Origin: Comamonadaceae bacterium
GTDB taxonomy: Bacteria > Pseudomonadota > Gammaproteobacteria > Burkholderiales > Burkholderiaceae_C
Assembly: GCA_947460165.1 (NCBI GenBank)
Contig: CANHKH010000241.1
Location: 1-5,668 of the forward strand
Reading direction: 5' to 3'
DNA length: 5,668 nucleotides
A model generated the notes under the pieces. That model was not told where the DNA came from. It ran no database searches and saw nothing but the letters and a program-made list of their open reading frames with translations. Shown in pieces: positions 1-4,546 of the stretch (position 1 is its first letter; each line of letters starts with the position of its first letter). The position numbers were made by a program, and so were the translations under genes.

Positions 1-51
1 CACATGTGGTGTTGACGCTGGTTGCGCTGACGGCGTATTGGTCACAAAGGG

Positions 52-78
52 TTGAATTCATATCTGAACTGGTATAAA
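52..78 (+). promoter_or_regulatory. Candidate promoter of higBA with a direct-repeat element
   Basis: A TATAAA box (73-78) lies 8 bp before the GTG start of higB, with a TTGAAT hexamer (52-57) upstream at a short 15-bp spacing. The hexanucleotide AACTGG occurs twice, at 67-72 and 77-82, exactly one helical turn apart and flanking the -10 box, which would suit binding by the HigA repressor. No Shine-Dalgarno is visible before the GTG, so the message may be leaderless. The first 50 bases carry no confident gene. One frame (from base 3) is open to a TAA at 75-77 and could be the tail of an upstream gene, but it is too short to judge. Confidence 0.4.
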
Positions 79-86
79 CTGGCACA

Positions 87-464
87 GTGGCCGAAACACA
101 GAAGCTGTTGATTTGGGTTGGCGGGAGCAAGCGCGATCTCATGGCGCTTCCGCTCAATGTGCGCAAGTTCTTCGGTCATGCCCTGGATTTCGCTCAGCGA
201 GGGGATAAGCATGACGCGGCAAAGTCTTTCAAGGGCTTCGGCGGTGCCGGTGTCCTTGAGATCGTCGAGGACGATGTAGGCGGTACCTACCGCGCCGTTT
301 ACACGGTGAAGTTCGCGGAAGCGGTGTTTGTCCTGCACTGCTTTCAGAAGAAGAGCAAGAGCGGGATCGCCACGCCGAAAGAGGACATGGACATCATTCG
401 CGCTAGGCTCAAGGTAGCCGAGGCGCTGGCAAAGGAGCTACGACATGGCAAAGCGCATGATTGA
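87..464 (+). CDS. higB: HigB-type toxin, RelE-like Gp49 family
   Basis: This 125-residue protein looks like a type II toxin of the phage-derived Gp49-like/HigB family in the RelE superfamily. Known members act as endoribonucleases on ribosome-associated mRNA. Family features are visible in order: an N-terminal strand with the start of a W-x-G-S-x-K-x-D-L pattern (residues 10-18), a helical hairpin (about 20-45), a G-x-G-V-x-E-I strand (53-59), then the core YRAVYTVKFAEAVFVLHCFQKKS (about 68-90), followed by the TPK-x-D helix (97-105). The GTG at 87 is chosen because it restores the family N-terminus; the next in-frame ATG (141) would remove the first strand. No ribosome binding site precedes it. 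The toxin gene comes first and overlaps its antitoxin by 20 bp, the usual higBA order. The C-terminal lysine-rich tail (110-125) is slightly longer than typical. Family assignment is firm; activity is inferred. Confidence 0.9.
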   Translation: MAETQKLLIWVGGSKRDLMALPLNVRKFFGHALDFAQRGDKHDAAKSFKGFGGAGVLEIVEDDVGGTYRAVYTVKFAEAVFVLHCFQKKSKSGIATPKEDMDIIRARLKVAEALAKELRHGKAHD

Positions 465-780
465 AGGTATCGAGATCGAAACCAGTTCTGGCAACGTGTT
501 CGCCGACCTCGGCTTGGCCGACGCCGAGAAGCTCAAGATCAAGTCCGGTCTGGTGATCGAGATCTCCCGTGCCGTGCGTCGTCTTGGCTTGACCCAAGAA
601 GAGGCTGGCCGGCGCATGGGTATTGCGCAACCGAAAGTGTCGGCGATGATGCGCGGTGACTTCGCCAACCTCTCCGAGCGCAAGCTGATGGAGTGCCTGA
701 ATCGTCTCGGGTACGACATCGAAATCAAGGTGCGGCCTGCCGCAGAGCCGATCGGTCACTTGACGCTCGCGATCGCTTGA
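445..780 (+). CDS. higA: HigA-type antitoxin, HTH_37/XRE family
   Basis: This 111-residue protein is the expected partner of the HigB toxin. Near the N-terminus it has the SGNVFADLGL block (15-24), a hallmark of the HTH_37 subgroup of XRE antitoxins, followed by an A-E-x-L-K-x-K-S helix. A helix-turn-helix follows at about 49-71, LTQEEAGRRMGIAQPKVSAM then MRG, with the conserved Q51, A54, G59 and recognition-helix S66. The C-terminal part ends in a short beta-rich tail (GYDIEIKVRP, 89-98). The start ATG has a clean AAGGAG at 432-437, so the antitoxin has a much better ribosome binding site than the toxin, which would favour excess antitoxin. It overlaps higB by 20 bp and is presumably the operon's autorepressor, as is usual for the family. 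The gene appears intact. Confidence 0.9.
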   Translation: MAKRMIEGIEIETSSGNVFADLGLADAEKLKIKSGLVIEISRAVRRLGLTQEEAGRRMGIAQPKVSAMMRGDFANLSERKLMECLNRLGYDIEIKVRPAAEPIGHLTLAIA

Positions 781-799
781 TTTGTTGCCCGTGACTAGG

Positions 800-938
800 A
801 TCCACATTGACCTGCCGCTCCACCGCGTCAATGTGCGCGATTTGCTTGCTCGGCCATCTGGCTTTGACTGGCCTAGTGCAAGTCGTGGAACTTGCGCCTG
901 GCGTGCGCCCAGCAGCCGACCTCAGTGATCTTGCTTGC
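800..938 (-). mobile_element. tnpC: Decayed internal fragment of an IS66-family transposase
   Basis: Reading the minus strand from 938, the frame gives SKITEVGCWAHARRKFHDLH, which closely matches the GC-W-AHARRKF-x-DLH block of the IS66 TnpC (DDE) transposase. A TAG stop (875-873) then interrupts a sequence still resembling the family (ASQSQMAEQA), and the frame closes at a TGA (830-828). The natural continuation (IAHIDAVERQVNVDP), resembling the next IS66 helix, is read one frame over from about 844 on. The fragment therefore has one nonsense mutation and one frameshift. Neither IS66 terminal inverted repeats nor the accessory genes tnpA/tnpB are present. It is a dead relic, wedged between higBA and the rmlC stump. 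Identification rests on recognising the motif by eye. Confidence 0.75.
803..835. repeat. Perfect 9-bp inverted repeat just after higA
   Basis: CACATTGAC (803-811) and GTCAATGTG (827-835) pair perfectly around a 15-base loop, beginning 23 bp after the higA stop codon. It could form a transcript hairpin ending the higBA message, but no T tract follows, so it is not a standard Rho-independent terminator. It lies inside the decayed IS66 coding remnant and may be partly fortuitous. Confidence 0.4.
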
Positions 939-950
939 CGCATCGGTTAG

Positions 951-1169
951 CTATGGGTGCCACCAGGTTTTGCGCATGGCTTTGTTGTCACCAGCGAAGC
1001 GGCTGAGTTTCTCTATAAGACGACGGACTACGGGTACCCCGAGCATGAGCGCAGTCTGCTGTGGTGTGACCCGACCGTTGGGATTCAATGGCCAGTGGAT
1101 GGCGCGCCGATACTGGCGGCCAAGGATGCGGCAGGCAAGGTTTTGGCTGAAGCGGATGCCTTTGCTTGA
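951..1169 (+). pseudogene. rmlC: 3' remnant of dTDP-4-dehydrorhamnose 3,5-epimerase (RmlC/RfbC)
   Basis: Translation from 951 gives LWVPPGFAHGFVVTS, followed by LYKTTDYGYPEHERSLLW and CDPTVGIQWP. These are the C-terminal half motifs of RmlC, the cupin epimerase that makes dTDP-L-rhamnose precursors for O-antigen and exopolysaccharide. About 72 residues remain of a protein usually about 180 long, so the N-terminal two-thirds, with most of the active site, are gone. The codon just upstream is TAG (948-950) where relatives commonly have a Gln before LWVP or LWIP. Upstream of that the frame no longer resembles RmlC but is the opposite strand of the IS66 relic, so the break lies at about 945-951. 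A GTG at 957 could start a 70-codon reading frame, but no ribosome binding site or independent function is apparent. The stop (1167-1169) converges on the next gene with one base between. Confidence 0.85.
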
Positions 1170-1170
1170 G

Positions 1171-1572
1171 TCAGTGCGCGGATCGGTTTGAAGGCCGCTT
1201 GAATCCCTCTCGGTCCCAAGGCCAGATATCTTCTCCCCACCGGTTCTTGACCTTGCGCACCATTTTCTTGGACAGGGTGTCGGTGATGCGGTCGCTTAAT
1301 GCCATTGACTTTTGCGCATACGGGGCGCGTTCCACAGCGTCCCACGAACAGGTCAGCTCCTCGATCAGTCCCATCCATGCGGCTCGCTCCTTGAGCACGG
1401 GCGCGGCGTTGAACACCCAATCCACAAAGTCGATTTCCTCTGTCGTCCAGTCGCAGGCGGCAGATTCCAGGTAGTCGATGGCCCACTCCGGGCCGTGCAC
1501 CTTGCTGGCGTGCCAGTACACCCTGCCGGTGCCGGCGAATGTTGGCGTGGGGTGATGCCCGTTGACCGGCAC
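1171..1572 (-). pseudogene. C-terminal fragment of a TPR-type protein (probable other half of the 5428-4976 fragment)
   Basis: The minus-strand frame encodes up to 133 residues ending in a conserved-looking tail: YWHASKVHGPEWAIDYL (19-35), a DWTTEEIDFVDWVFN helix (about 41-55), a basic stretch KKMVRKVKNRWGEDIWPW, then DREGF near the end. The first 17 codons do not look like that family, and the only available start is a GTG (1572) two bases beyond a REP hairpin, with a TAG stop at 1596-1594 supplied by the REP itself. There is no ribosome binding site. The protein therefore looks 5'-truncated, with homology beginning around 1521. From memory of the family, this end belongs to tetratricopeptide-repeat proteins whose N-terminal end matches the minus-strand fragment at 5428-4976. 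That link is inference. Function is unknown. It converges on the rmlC remnant with a single base between the stop codons. Confidence 0.6.
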
Positions 1573-1573
1573 G

Positions 1574-1599
1574 ATTCGCTTGCAGGCAAGCTCCTACAA
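1574..1599 (-). repeat. REP hairpin, copy 1 (GTAGGAGC type)
   Basis: On the minus strand the unit reads TTGTAGGAGC, then CTGCAAGCGAAT after TTGC. Its stem GCTTGC/GCAAGC closes a CT loop. The GTAG head, stem and GCGA tail are those of the repetitive extragenic palindromes of Pseudomonas and relatives. It is paired with the opposite-facing copy at 1631-1656. It abuts the truncated 5' end of the C-terminal gene fragment. Confidence 0.75.
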
Positions 1600-1630
1600 A
1601 TTCAAATTCAAATACAAGATGCTCCTCCCC

Positions 1631-1656
1631 TTGTAGGAGCCGGCCTGCCGGCGATT
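1631..1656 (+). repeat. REP hairpin, copy 2 (inverted partner)
   Basis: On the plus strand the unit reads TTGTAGGAGC followed by CGGCCTGCCGGCGATT. Its stem GCCGGC/GCCGGC closes a CT loop. It shares the head, loop and GCGA tail with copy 1, but both variable stem positions have changed on both arms (TT/AA in copy 1, CG/CG here), so pairing is preserved. The two copies face away from each other across about 31 bases, which include a TTCAAA tandem, forming a REPIN-like doublet. The remaining non-coding stretch up to the terminator at 1776 shows nothing I can identify. Confidence 0.75.
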
Positions 1657-1775
1657 ATTCGCCTGCTCACGATCAGGCCGGCACGCCGAGCTGGTGGAGG
1701 CTTCTTGGGCTTGGCAGTGATGCGGTGAGTTTTGCTGGGCCGACTACTTATCAACTGCGCGAAAGCAGAGCGCAC

Positions 1776-1799
1776 AAAAAAGCCAGCGCGAAGCTGGCT
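1776..1799 (-). terminator. Rho-independent terminator of the zeta operon
   Basis: On the minus strand, AGCCAGC pairs with GCTGGCT around the loop TTCGC and is followed directly by TTTTT. The 7-bp perfect stem with a stable loop and a T tract is a textbook intrinsic terminator. It begins 23 bp past the stop codon of the last gene of the zeta-type operon (1822). Confidence 0.9.
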
Positions 1800-1821
1800 A
1801 GTGGATGAGCGTCTAAACAGC

Positions 1822-2028
1822 TTAATGGTGTGACTGCTGTGCTTCTTGGTCACGAAGCTTGATCAAATCAGCAGCCGTCAATTCAACATCTTTGCCATCA
1901 AGTGACACAAGGATGCTGGTGTTGGTCTTGATTGCAAGATCTTCTGCCGACTTGGCTGCACGAAGCATCGCTGCATATGAACCTGCCAAATCTGGGTCAG
2001 TAGAGGTGCGGATATCTTTGGGATTCAT
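1822..2028 (-). CDS. Small candidate antitoxin of the zeta-like toxin
   Basis: This 68-residue acidic protein is translationally coupled to the zeta-like kinase: its ATG overlaps the toxin's TGA in an ATGA tetranucleotide (2028-2025). A GGAG ribosome binding site at 2038-2035 lies within the toxin's end. Visible features are a predicted helix (LAGSYAAMLRAAKSAEDLAIKT, about 14-35), a short strand segment TSILVSLDGKDVEL (about 37-50), and a C-terminal helix with DLIKLRDQEA. Small proteins of this general pattern (helix, TxxxxV strand, then A-D-L) accompany COG4185-type zeta kinases, so a neutralising role is likely by context. The order is the reverse of classic epsilon-zeta operons, where the antitoxin comes first. 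It has no recognisable DNA-binding motif, so it probably does not repress the operon by itself. A terminator follows at once. Confidence 0.65.
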   Translation of the reverse strand: MNPKDIRTSTDPDLAGSYAAMLRAAKSAEDLAIKTNTSILVSLDGKDVELTAADLIKLRDQEAQQSHH

Positions 2029-2657
2029 TTGTTGCTCCAGTCGATCAGTATGGGGGGCCGCTGATAGCTGTCAAAGAATGCCCATGAATCAACTACCTTG
2101 CTGTAGCGCTCATTGAAGTTATCTAAGCCTGCTTTGAACCGCCTGCGAATCACATCCTCAGGAATGTTGTGACCACCTTGCAAAACACGGCGGGCGACTC
2201 TTGAAATTGCGATGGCTTCATTGGGCAATGACAAAAACCACAGCTTAACTTGGTAACCGTGGGCTTGCCACAAGGGAATCTTTTTCAAGTAGGCTAAGCC
2301 CGACAGCGTTGTTTCAAAGGCAAAGCTGTGTCCAGCATTGACGCATTCGTCGATTTCTTCCAGCATCAGTCGGCCAGCTTTAAAAGAAGCCGTTTCAGGA
2401 TTGAACGGAGCCAAGCCGGCGGCGATCAAGTCGGCGTTAATGAAACGCAGCGTTTGTGCTTCAGCAGGCAAAAAGTCACGGGCAAATGTGGTTTTGCCAG
2501 CGCCGTTAGGTCCTGCAATGATGATGATTTTTTTCAAATTTGGATCGTGTTTTTTTGATTTTAGACTCTGCAGGGCCACTTGCAACAGCTGTTCCGACCT
2601 ATCGCTATCGGCCTGATCCGGTTTTCGATCCAGTGGTTGTCCACGGGCATCGGCCAA
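2025..2657 (-). CDS. Zeta-like P-loop kinase toxin (COG4185 type)
   Basis: The frame gives 210 residues if read from the TTG at 2657. The zeta-toxin core is complete: Walker A GPNGAGKTT (49-57) after the strand KKIIIIA, FINADLIAAGL (72-82) with the Asp76 expected to act in catalysis, FAFETTLSG (112-120), then the basic lid-like RVARRVLQGGHNIPEDVIRR (153-172). Zeta toxins phosphorylate UDP-N-acetylglucosamine and related nucleotide sugars, blocking wall synthesis; proteins of this COG4185 branch are P-loop kinases with less certain substrates. The start is doubtful. Relatives begin close to the P-loop strand, whereas here 40 further residues precede it and no ribosome binding site fits the TTG at 2657 or the internal GTG and TTG codons. 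A strong site and ATG exist at 2745 in another frame, so a one-base frameshift near 2657 is likely. The downstream candidate antitoxin overlaps by 4 bp. Confidence 0.85.
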   Translation of the reverse strand: MADARGQPLDRKPDQADSDRSEQLLQVALQSLKSKKHDPNLKKIIIIAGPNGAGKTTFARDFLPAEAQTLRFINADLIAAGLAPFNPETASFKAGRLMLEEIDECVNAGHSFAFETTLSGLAYLKKIPLWQAHGYQVKLWFLSLPNEAIAISRVARRVLQGGHNIPEDVIRRRFKAGLDNFNERYSKVVDSWAFFDSYQRPPILIDWSNK

Positions 2658-2745
2658 GGATGTCGCGCTTCAAAGCGTCCACCAGCGGCTGCAACTCCAC
2701 CCCACGCTGAGCCAATTCTGTTTGGGAGATGCATCGTCCGTTCAT
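2605..2745 (-). pseudogene. Probable original 5' end of the zeta toxin, out of frame (or a 46-residue leader gene)
   Basis: The ATG at 2745 has an excellent ribosome binding site (GGAAGGA, 2759-2753, 7 bases away), better than any start in the toxin frame. It encodes ISQTELAQRGVELQPLVDAL and further charged residues before losing protein-like character after about codon 30. Dropping one C from the run ATCCTTGG at about 2660 would join it to the toxin frame, giving VDALKRDILADARGQPLDRK and a continuous hydrophilic helical extension of about 72 residues before the P-loop. I read this as a +1 insertion in the gene, or, less likely, a sequencing error or a programmed shift. The alternative is a separate coupled leader peptide overlapping the toxin by 53 bp. 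Confidence 0.5.
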
Positions 2746-2841
2746 GTTGGTGTCCTTCCGCAGGTGTTGTCACGACTCCATGAACGCGCTGCTTGCCATG
2801 AAAGCCAAGCGTGATTCGCAAGATGACGATATGTTTGATTG

Positions 2842-2858
2842 AAAACAAATATTGTTTT
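2842..2858. promoter_or_regulatory. Palindromic candidate operator of xre-res
   Basis: AAAACAA-ATA-TTGTTTT is a perfect 7-bp inverted repeat centred on 2850. Its right arm overlaps the -35 hexamer of the xre-res promoter. A symmetric site in that position fits a dimeric helix-turn-helix repressor, most simply the Xre antitoxin encoded just downstream. It also sits between two divergent operons, so it could affect the zeta operon as well. Confidence 0.55.
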
Positions 2859-2880
2859 TTTCGCAACGAACTGCTATACT
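2852..2880 (+). promoter_or_regulatory. Sigma-70 promoter of xre-res
   Basis: TTGTTT (2852-2857) and TATACT (2875-2880) are separated by exactly 17 bp, giving a near-consensus housekeeping promoter. The -10 box ends 29 bp before the xre ATG (2910), leaving a short leader with an AAAGGAG ribosome binding site (2897-2903). The -35 box lies within the palindrome at 2842-2858. Confidence 0.75.
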
Positions 2881-2909
2881 TGAACCCGTGATCGTAAAAG
2901 GAGTTGACC

Positions 2910-3305
2910 ATGGGTGCCGTAGCTGAACGAGAAGTGACCGCGTCACAAGACCGTGGCGCGCTGGCCAAGATGGTCATGACTTTGCTCGACCATTGGCAGT
3001 TGAGCACCGAGGACCAGGCAGCATTGCTGGGCATTGCCGGCAGCAACCGGGCGGCGTTGTCGAACTACCGCAACGGCAAGCCCATTGGTACCAGCCGTGA
3101 CCAGTACGAAAGAGTGGGGCACTTGCTGGGCATCCACAAAAACCTGCGCTTGCTGTTCCCACAAAATCGGGACCTGGCCTACCGCTGGATGAGCACCCGC
3201 AACAAAGCGTTCGACAACTTGACGCCTGTGGAGGTGGTCAAAGAGTGGGGGTTTGCTGGCCTACTGATGGTGCGTGGCTACCTGGATCGCGCGCGGGGCG
3301 TTTGA
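2910..3305 (+). CDS. xre: Xre/MbcA/ParS-type antitoxin
   Basis: This 131-residue protein is the antitoxin of an Xre-RES module. The N-terminal half (about 15-75) is a helix-turn-helix of the Xre-MbcA-ParS type, with LSTEDQAALLGIAGSNRAAL (31-50) then SNYRNGKPI. The C-terminal half (about 84-131) is the DUF2384/ParS toxin-binding domain, seen in the P-x-NRDLAYRWMSTRNKAF, then DNLTPVEVVKEWG and LLMVRGYLDR motifs. The ATG at 2910 is preferred over an upstream in-frame TTG at 2904 because AAAGGAG (2897-2903) is 6 bases away from it and overlaps or abuts the TTG. In known systems the antitoxin plugs the RES active site and the complex represses its own promoter; the palindrome at 2842-2858 suits that role. 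The gene is intact, with the RES toxin starting 12 bp later. Confidence 0.93.
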   Translation: MGAVAEREVTASQDRGALAKMVMTLLDHWQLSTEDQAALLGIAGSNRAALSNYRNGKPIGTSRDQYERVGHLLGIHKNLRLLFPQNRDLAYRWMSTRNKAFDNLTPVEVVKEWGFAGLLMVRGYLDRARGV

Positions 3306-3317
3306 GCTGAGCGCGCA

Positions 3318-4031
3318 GTGAATTCTCTGTTCTCCAAACTTACGCTCGCCGACGTCCATCAGGATGTGGCCCGGAATATCGTCTCCTTGCGGGCGTCGCA
3401 AGATTTGTTTGACGATCTCACCGATGACCCGGCCGAATGGTCGCTGGCTCAGAAGGTGGAGGGCGAGGTCAAGCCGCCACCGTACCGGTCACGAACGCCA
3501 GTCATTCATCGTCCGTTTGAGGACGCCGAATGGTTCAATGCCATTACCTGGCCTTTCAAGCATTGGCAGGCAAGTCGCTTCTCGGATGGCACATACGGCG
3601 TGTGGTACGGATCCGATTCGGTTGAAACCACGGTCTATGAGTCGGTCTACCACTGGTACAAGAGCCTGCTCTGTGATGCCGGGTATGACAGACAAGTGGT
3701 CATCGCCGAGCGCAAGGTCTATCAAGTGGCCTGCGCAGCAGCACTGCTGGATTTCCGTGCCGCAAGCACTGAGTACTCAGACCTTTTGCATCCGGTGGAC
3801 TATTCGTTTTGCCAGTCGATGGGTGCCAGGATCCACCGGGAGGGGCACCCAGGCCTTTTGACGCCATCCGTGCGCAGGTCTGCGGGCGAGAATGTTGTGA
3901 TCTTCAACGCCGATGTTTTGTCCAACCCAAGGTTCAATTGCCAGTTGACCTATCGTTTGGAAGGCGACCAGATTGTGATCGAGAAGCAGCCAGGGGTGGC
4001 ATGGATCACCTTGGCAGTCGCGAGCTTTTAA
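3318..4031 (+). CDS. res: RES-domain toxin (NAD+-consuming)
   Basis: This 237-residue protein carries a RES domain (about 80-200). Known RES toxins degrade NAD+ (hydrolysis or phosphorolysis), causing growth arrest. The name-giving conserved residues are visible: an Arg in the ASRFSDGTYGVWYGS stretch (R87, with Y93 and Y97), Glu in SVETTVYES (E103, E108), and a Ser in HPGLLTPSVRR (S184). It belongs to the longer RES class, with about 75 residues before the catalytic fold and a beta-rich C-terminus ending WITLAVASF. The start is a GTG with only a weak purine stretch ahead of it, 12 bp after the xre stop, so translation probably depends on coupling to xre. That would keep toxin below antitoxin. 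The gene seems intact and ends 5 bp from the tail of the opposing yhaV. Confidence 0.92.
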   Translation: MNSLFSKLTLADVHQDVARNIVSLRASQDLFDDLTDDPAEWSLAQKVEGEVKPPPYRSRTPVIHRPFEDAEWFNAITWPFKHWQASRFSDGTYGVWYGSDSVETTVYESVYHWYKSLLCDAGYDRQVVIAERKVYQVACAAALLDFRAASTEYSDLLHPVDYSFCQSMGARIHREGHPGLLTPSVRRSAGENVVIFNADVLSNPRFNCQLTYRLEGDQIVIEKQPGVAWITLAVASF

Positions 4032-4036
4032 GATAG

Positions 4037-4546
4037 TTACCGTATGTTCAAGGTGTTGAGTGCTTGCACCAGCCGATTCCCAGCAAGTTCGGCCTGGCTG
4101 AGTAGTTGATCCCAGTCGTCAGGCGGGTGGCCGCTCTCGAGCATCTTTCGAAAGACGCGGTAGGCGTCATCGCTGCTCTCGTAGGCGCGCTTGGTGTCGT
4201 CGTCATTGACCCAGGCGTATACGATCACCCTGGCGCCCGCGTGGTACCGAAAAAACAGGCGGTACTGCTGAAAGAATTTGGCACGGAACCAGTGCTTTCG
4301 ATCTGCGCCCAGTGTTGCAGCCTGACGGTACTCCGCCCGGGAGGGGTCTTGCGGGATCACATCAAACGCCAGCTTGGCAATGGCCGCCAGTCGCTTGGTG
4401 GCGTTTTTCTTGACGTACCCAGCAGGGTCCTTTTGCTTGAGTGCTTCGACTTCCTGGGCCAAGGCTTCAACTTGAGCCATGAACAGGGGGTGCGCAAACA
4501 CCGTCCAGCCATGGATGGACATTTGAGCAGGATTGGTGGCCCTCAT
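4037..4546 (-). CDS. yhaV: YhaV toxin (RelE-superfamily ribonuclease)
   Basis: The product is 169 residues and closely follows the pattern of E. coli YhaV, a ribosome-dependent mRNA-cleaving toxin. Visible blocks are HGWTVFAHPLF (12-22), AEVE-like EVEALKQKDPAGY (about 32-44), KNATKRLAAI (47-56), the core W86-x-R-x-K-F then QYRLFFRYH (94-102), VIVYAWVNDDDTKRAY (107-122) and DAYRVFRKMLESGHPPDDW (127-145). The ATG at 4546 overlaps the prlF stop codon by 4 bp (ATGA), so the two genes are coupled. An in-frame ATG at residue 9 (4522) is an alternative that brings the N-terminus nearer the usual length. The C-terminal about 20 residues extend past the last family motif. The stop lies 5 bp from the converging res gene, with no terminator hairpin between them. 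The gene appears intact. Confidence 0.94.
   Translation of the reverse strand: MRATNPAQMSIHGWTVFAHPLFMAQVEALAQEVEALKQKDPAGYVKKNATKRLAAIAKLAFDVIPQDPSRAEYRQAATLGADRKHWFRAKFFQQYRLFFRYHAGARVIVYAWVNDDDTKRAYESSDDAYRVFRKMLESGHPPDDWDQLLSQAELAGNRLVQALNTLNIR

Noticed and set aside
957..1169. Treating the RmlC remnant as a functional 70-residue gene
   Set aside because: It lacks most of the epimerase, has no ribosome binding site before the GTG, and abuts an IS relic, so it is better called a pseudogene.
1608..1853. Minus-strand 81-codon open frame running across a REP and the zeta-operon terminator
   Set aside because: It translates a REP hairpin and a terminator, overlaps the small antitoxin gene in another frame, and has no family-like features.
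2561..3046. Minus-strand 161-codon frame spanning the region between the zeta and xre operons
   Set aside because: It crosses the xre promoter and the antisense of xre, shows no protein-like domain pattern, and is better explained by the genes on both sides.
3364..3861. Long second frame inside res
   Set aside because: The RES family motifs are all in the other frame; this one is rich in Arg/Ser/Trp as expected of a shadow translation.
4032..4100. Terminator between res and yhaV
   Set aside because: Only a 4-bp stem (GTGC-TT-GCAC) without a T tract is present.
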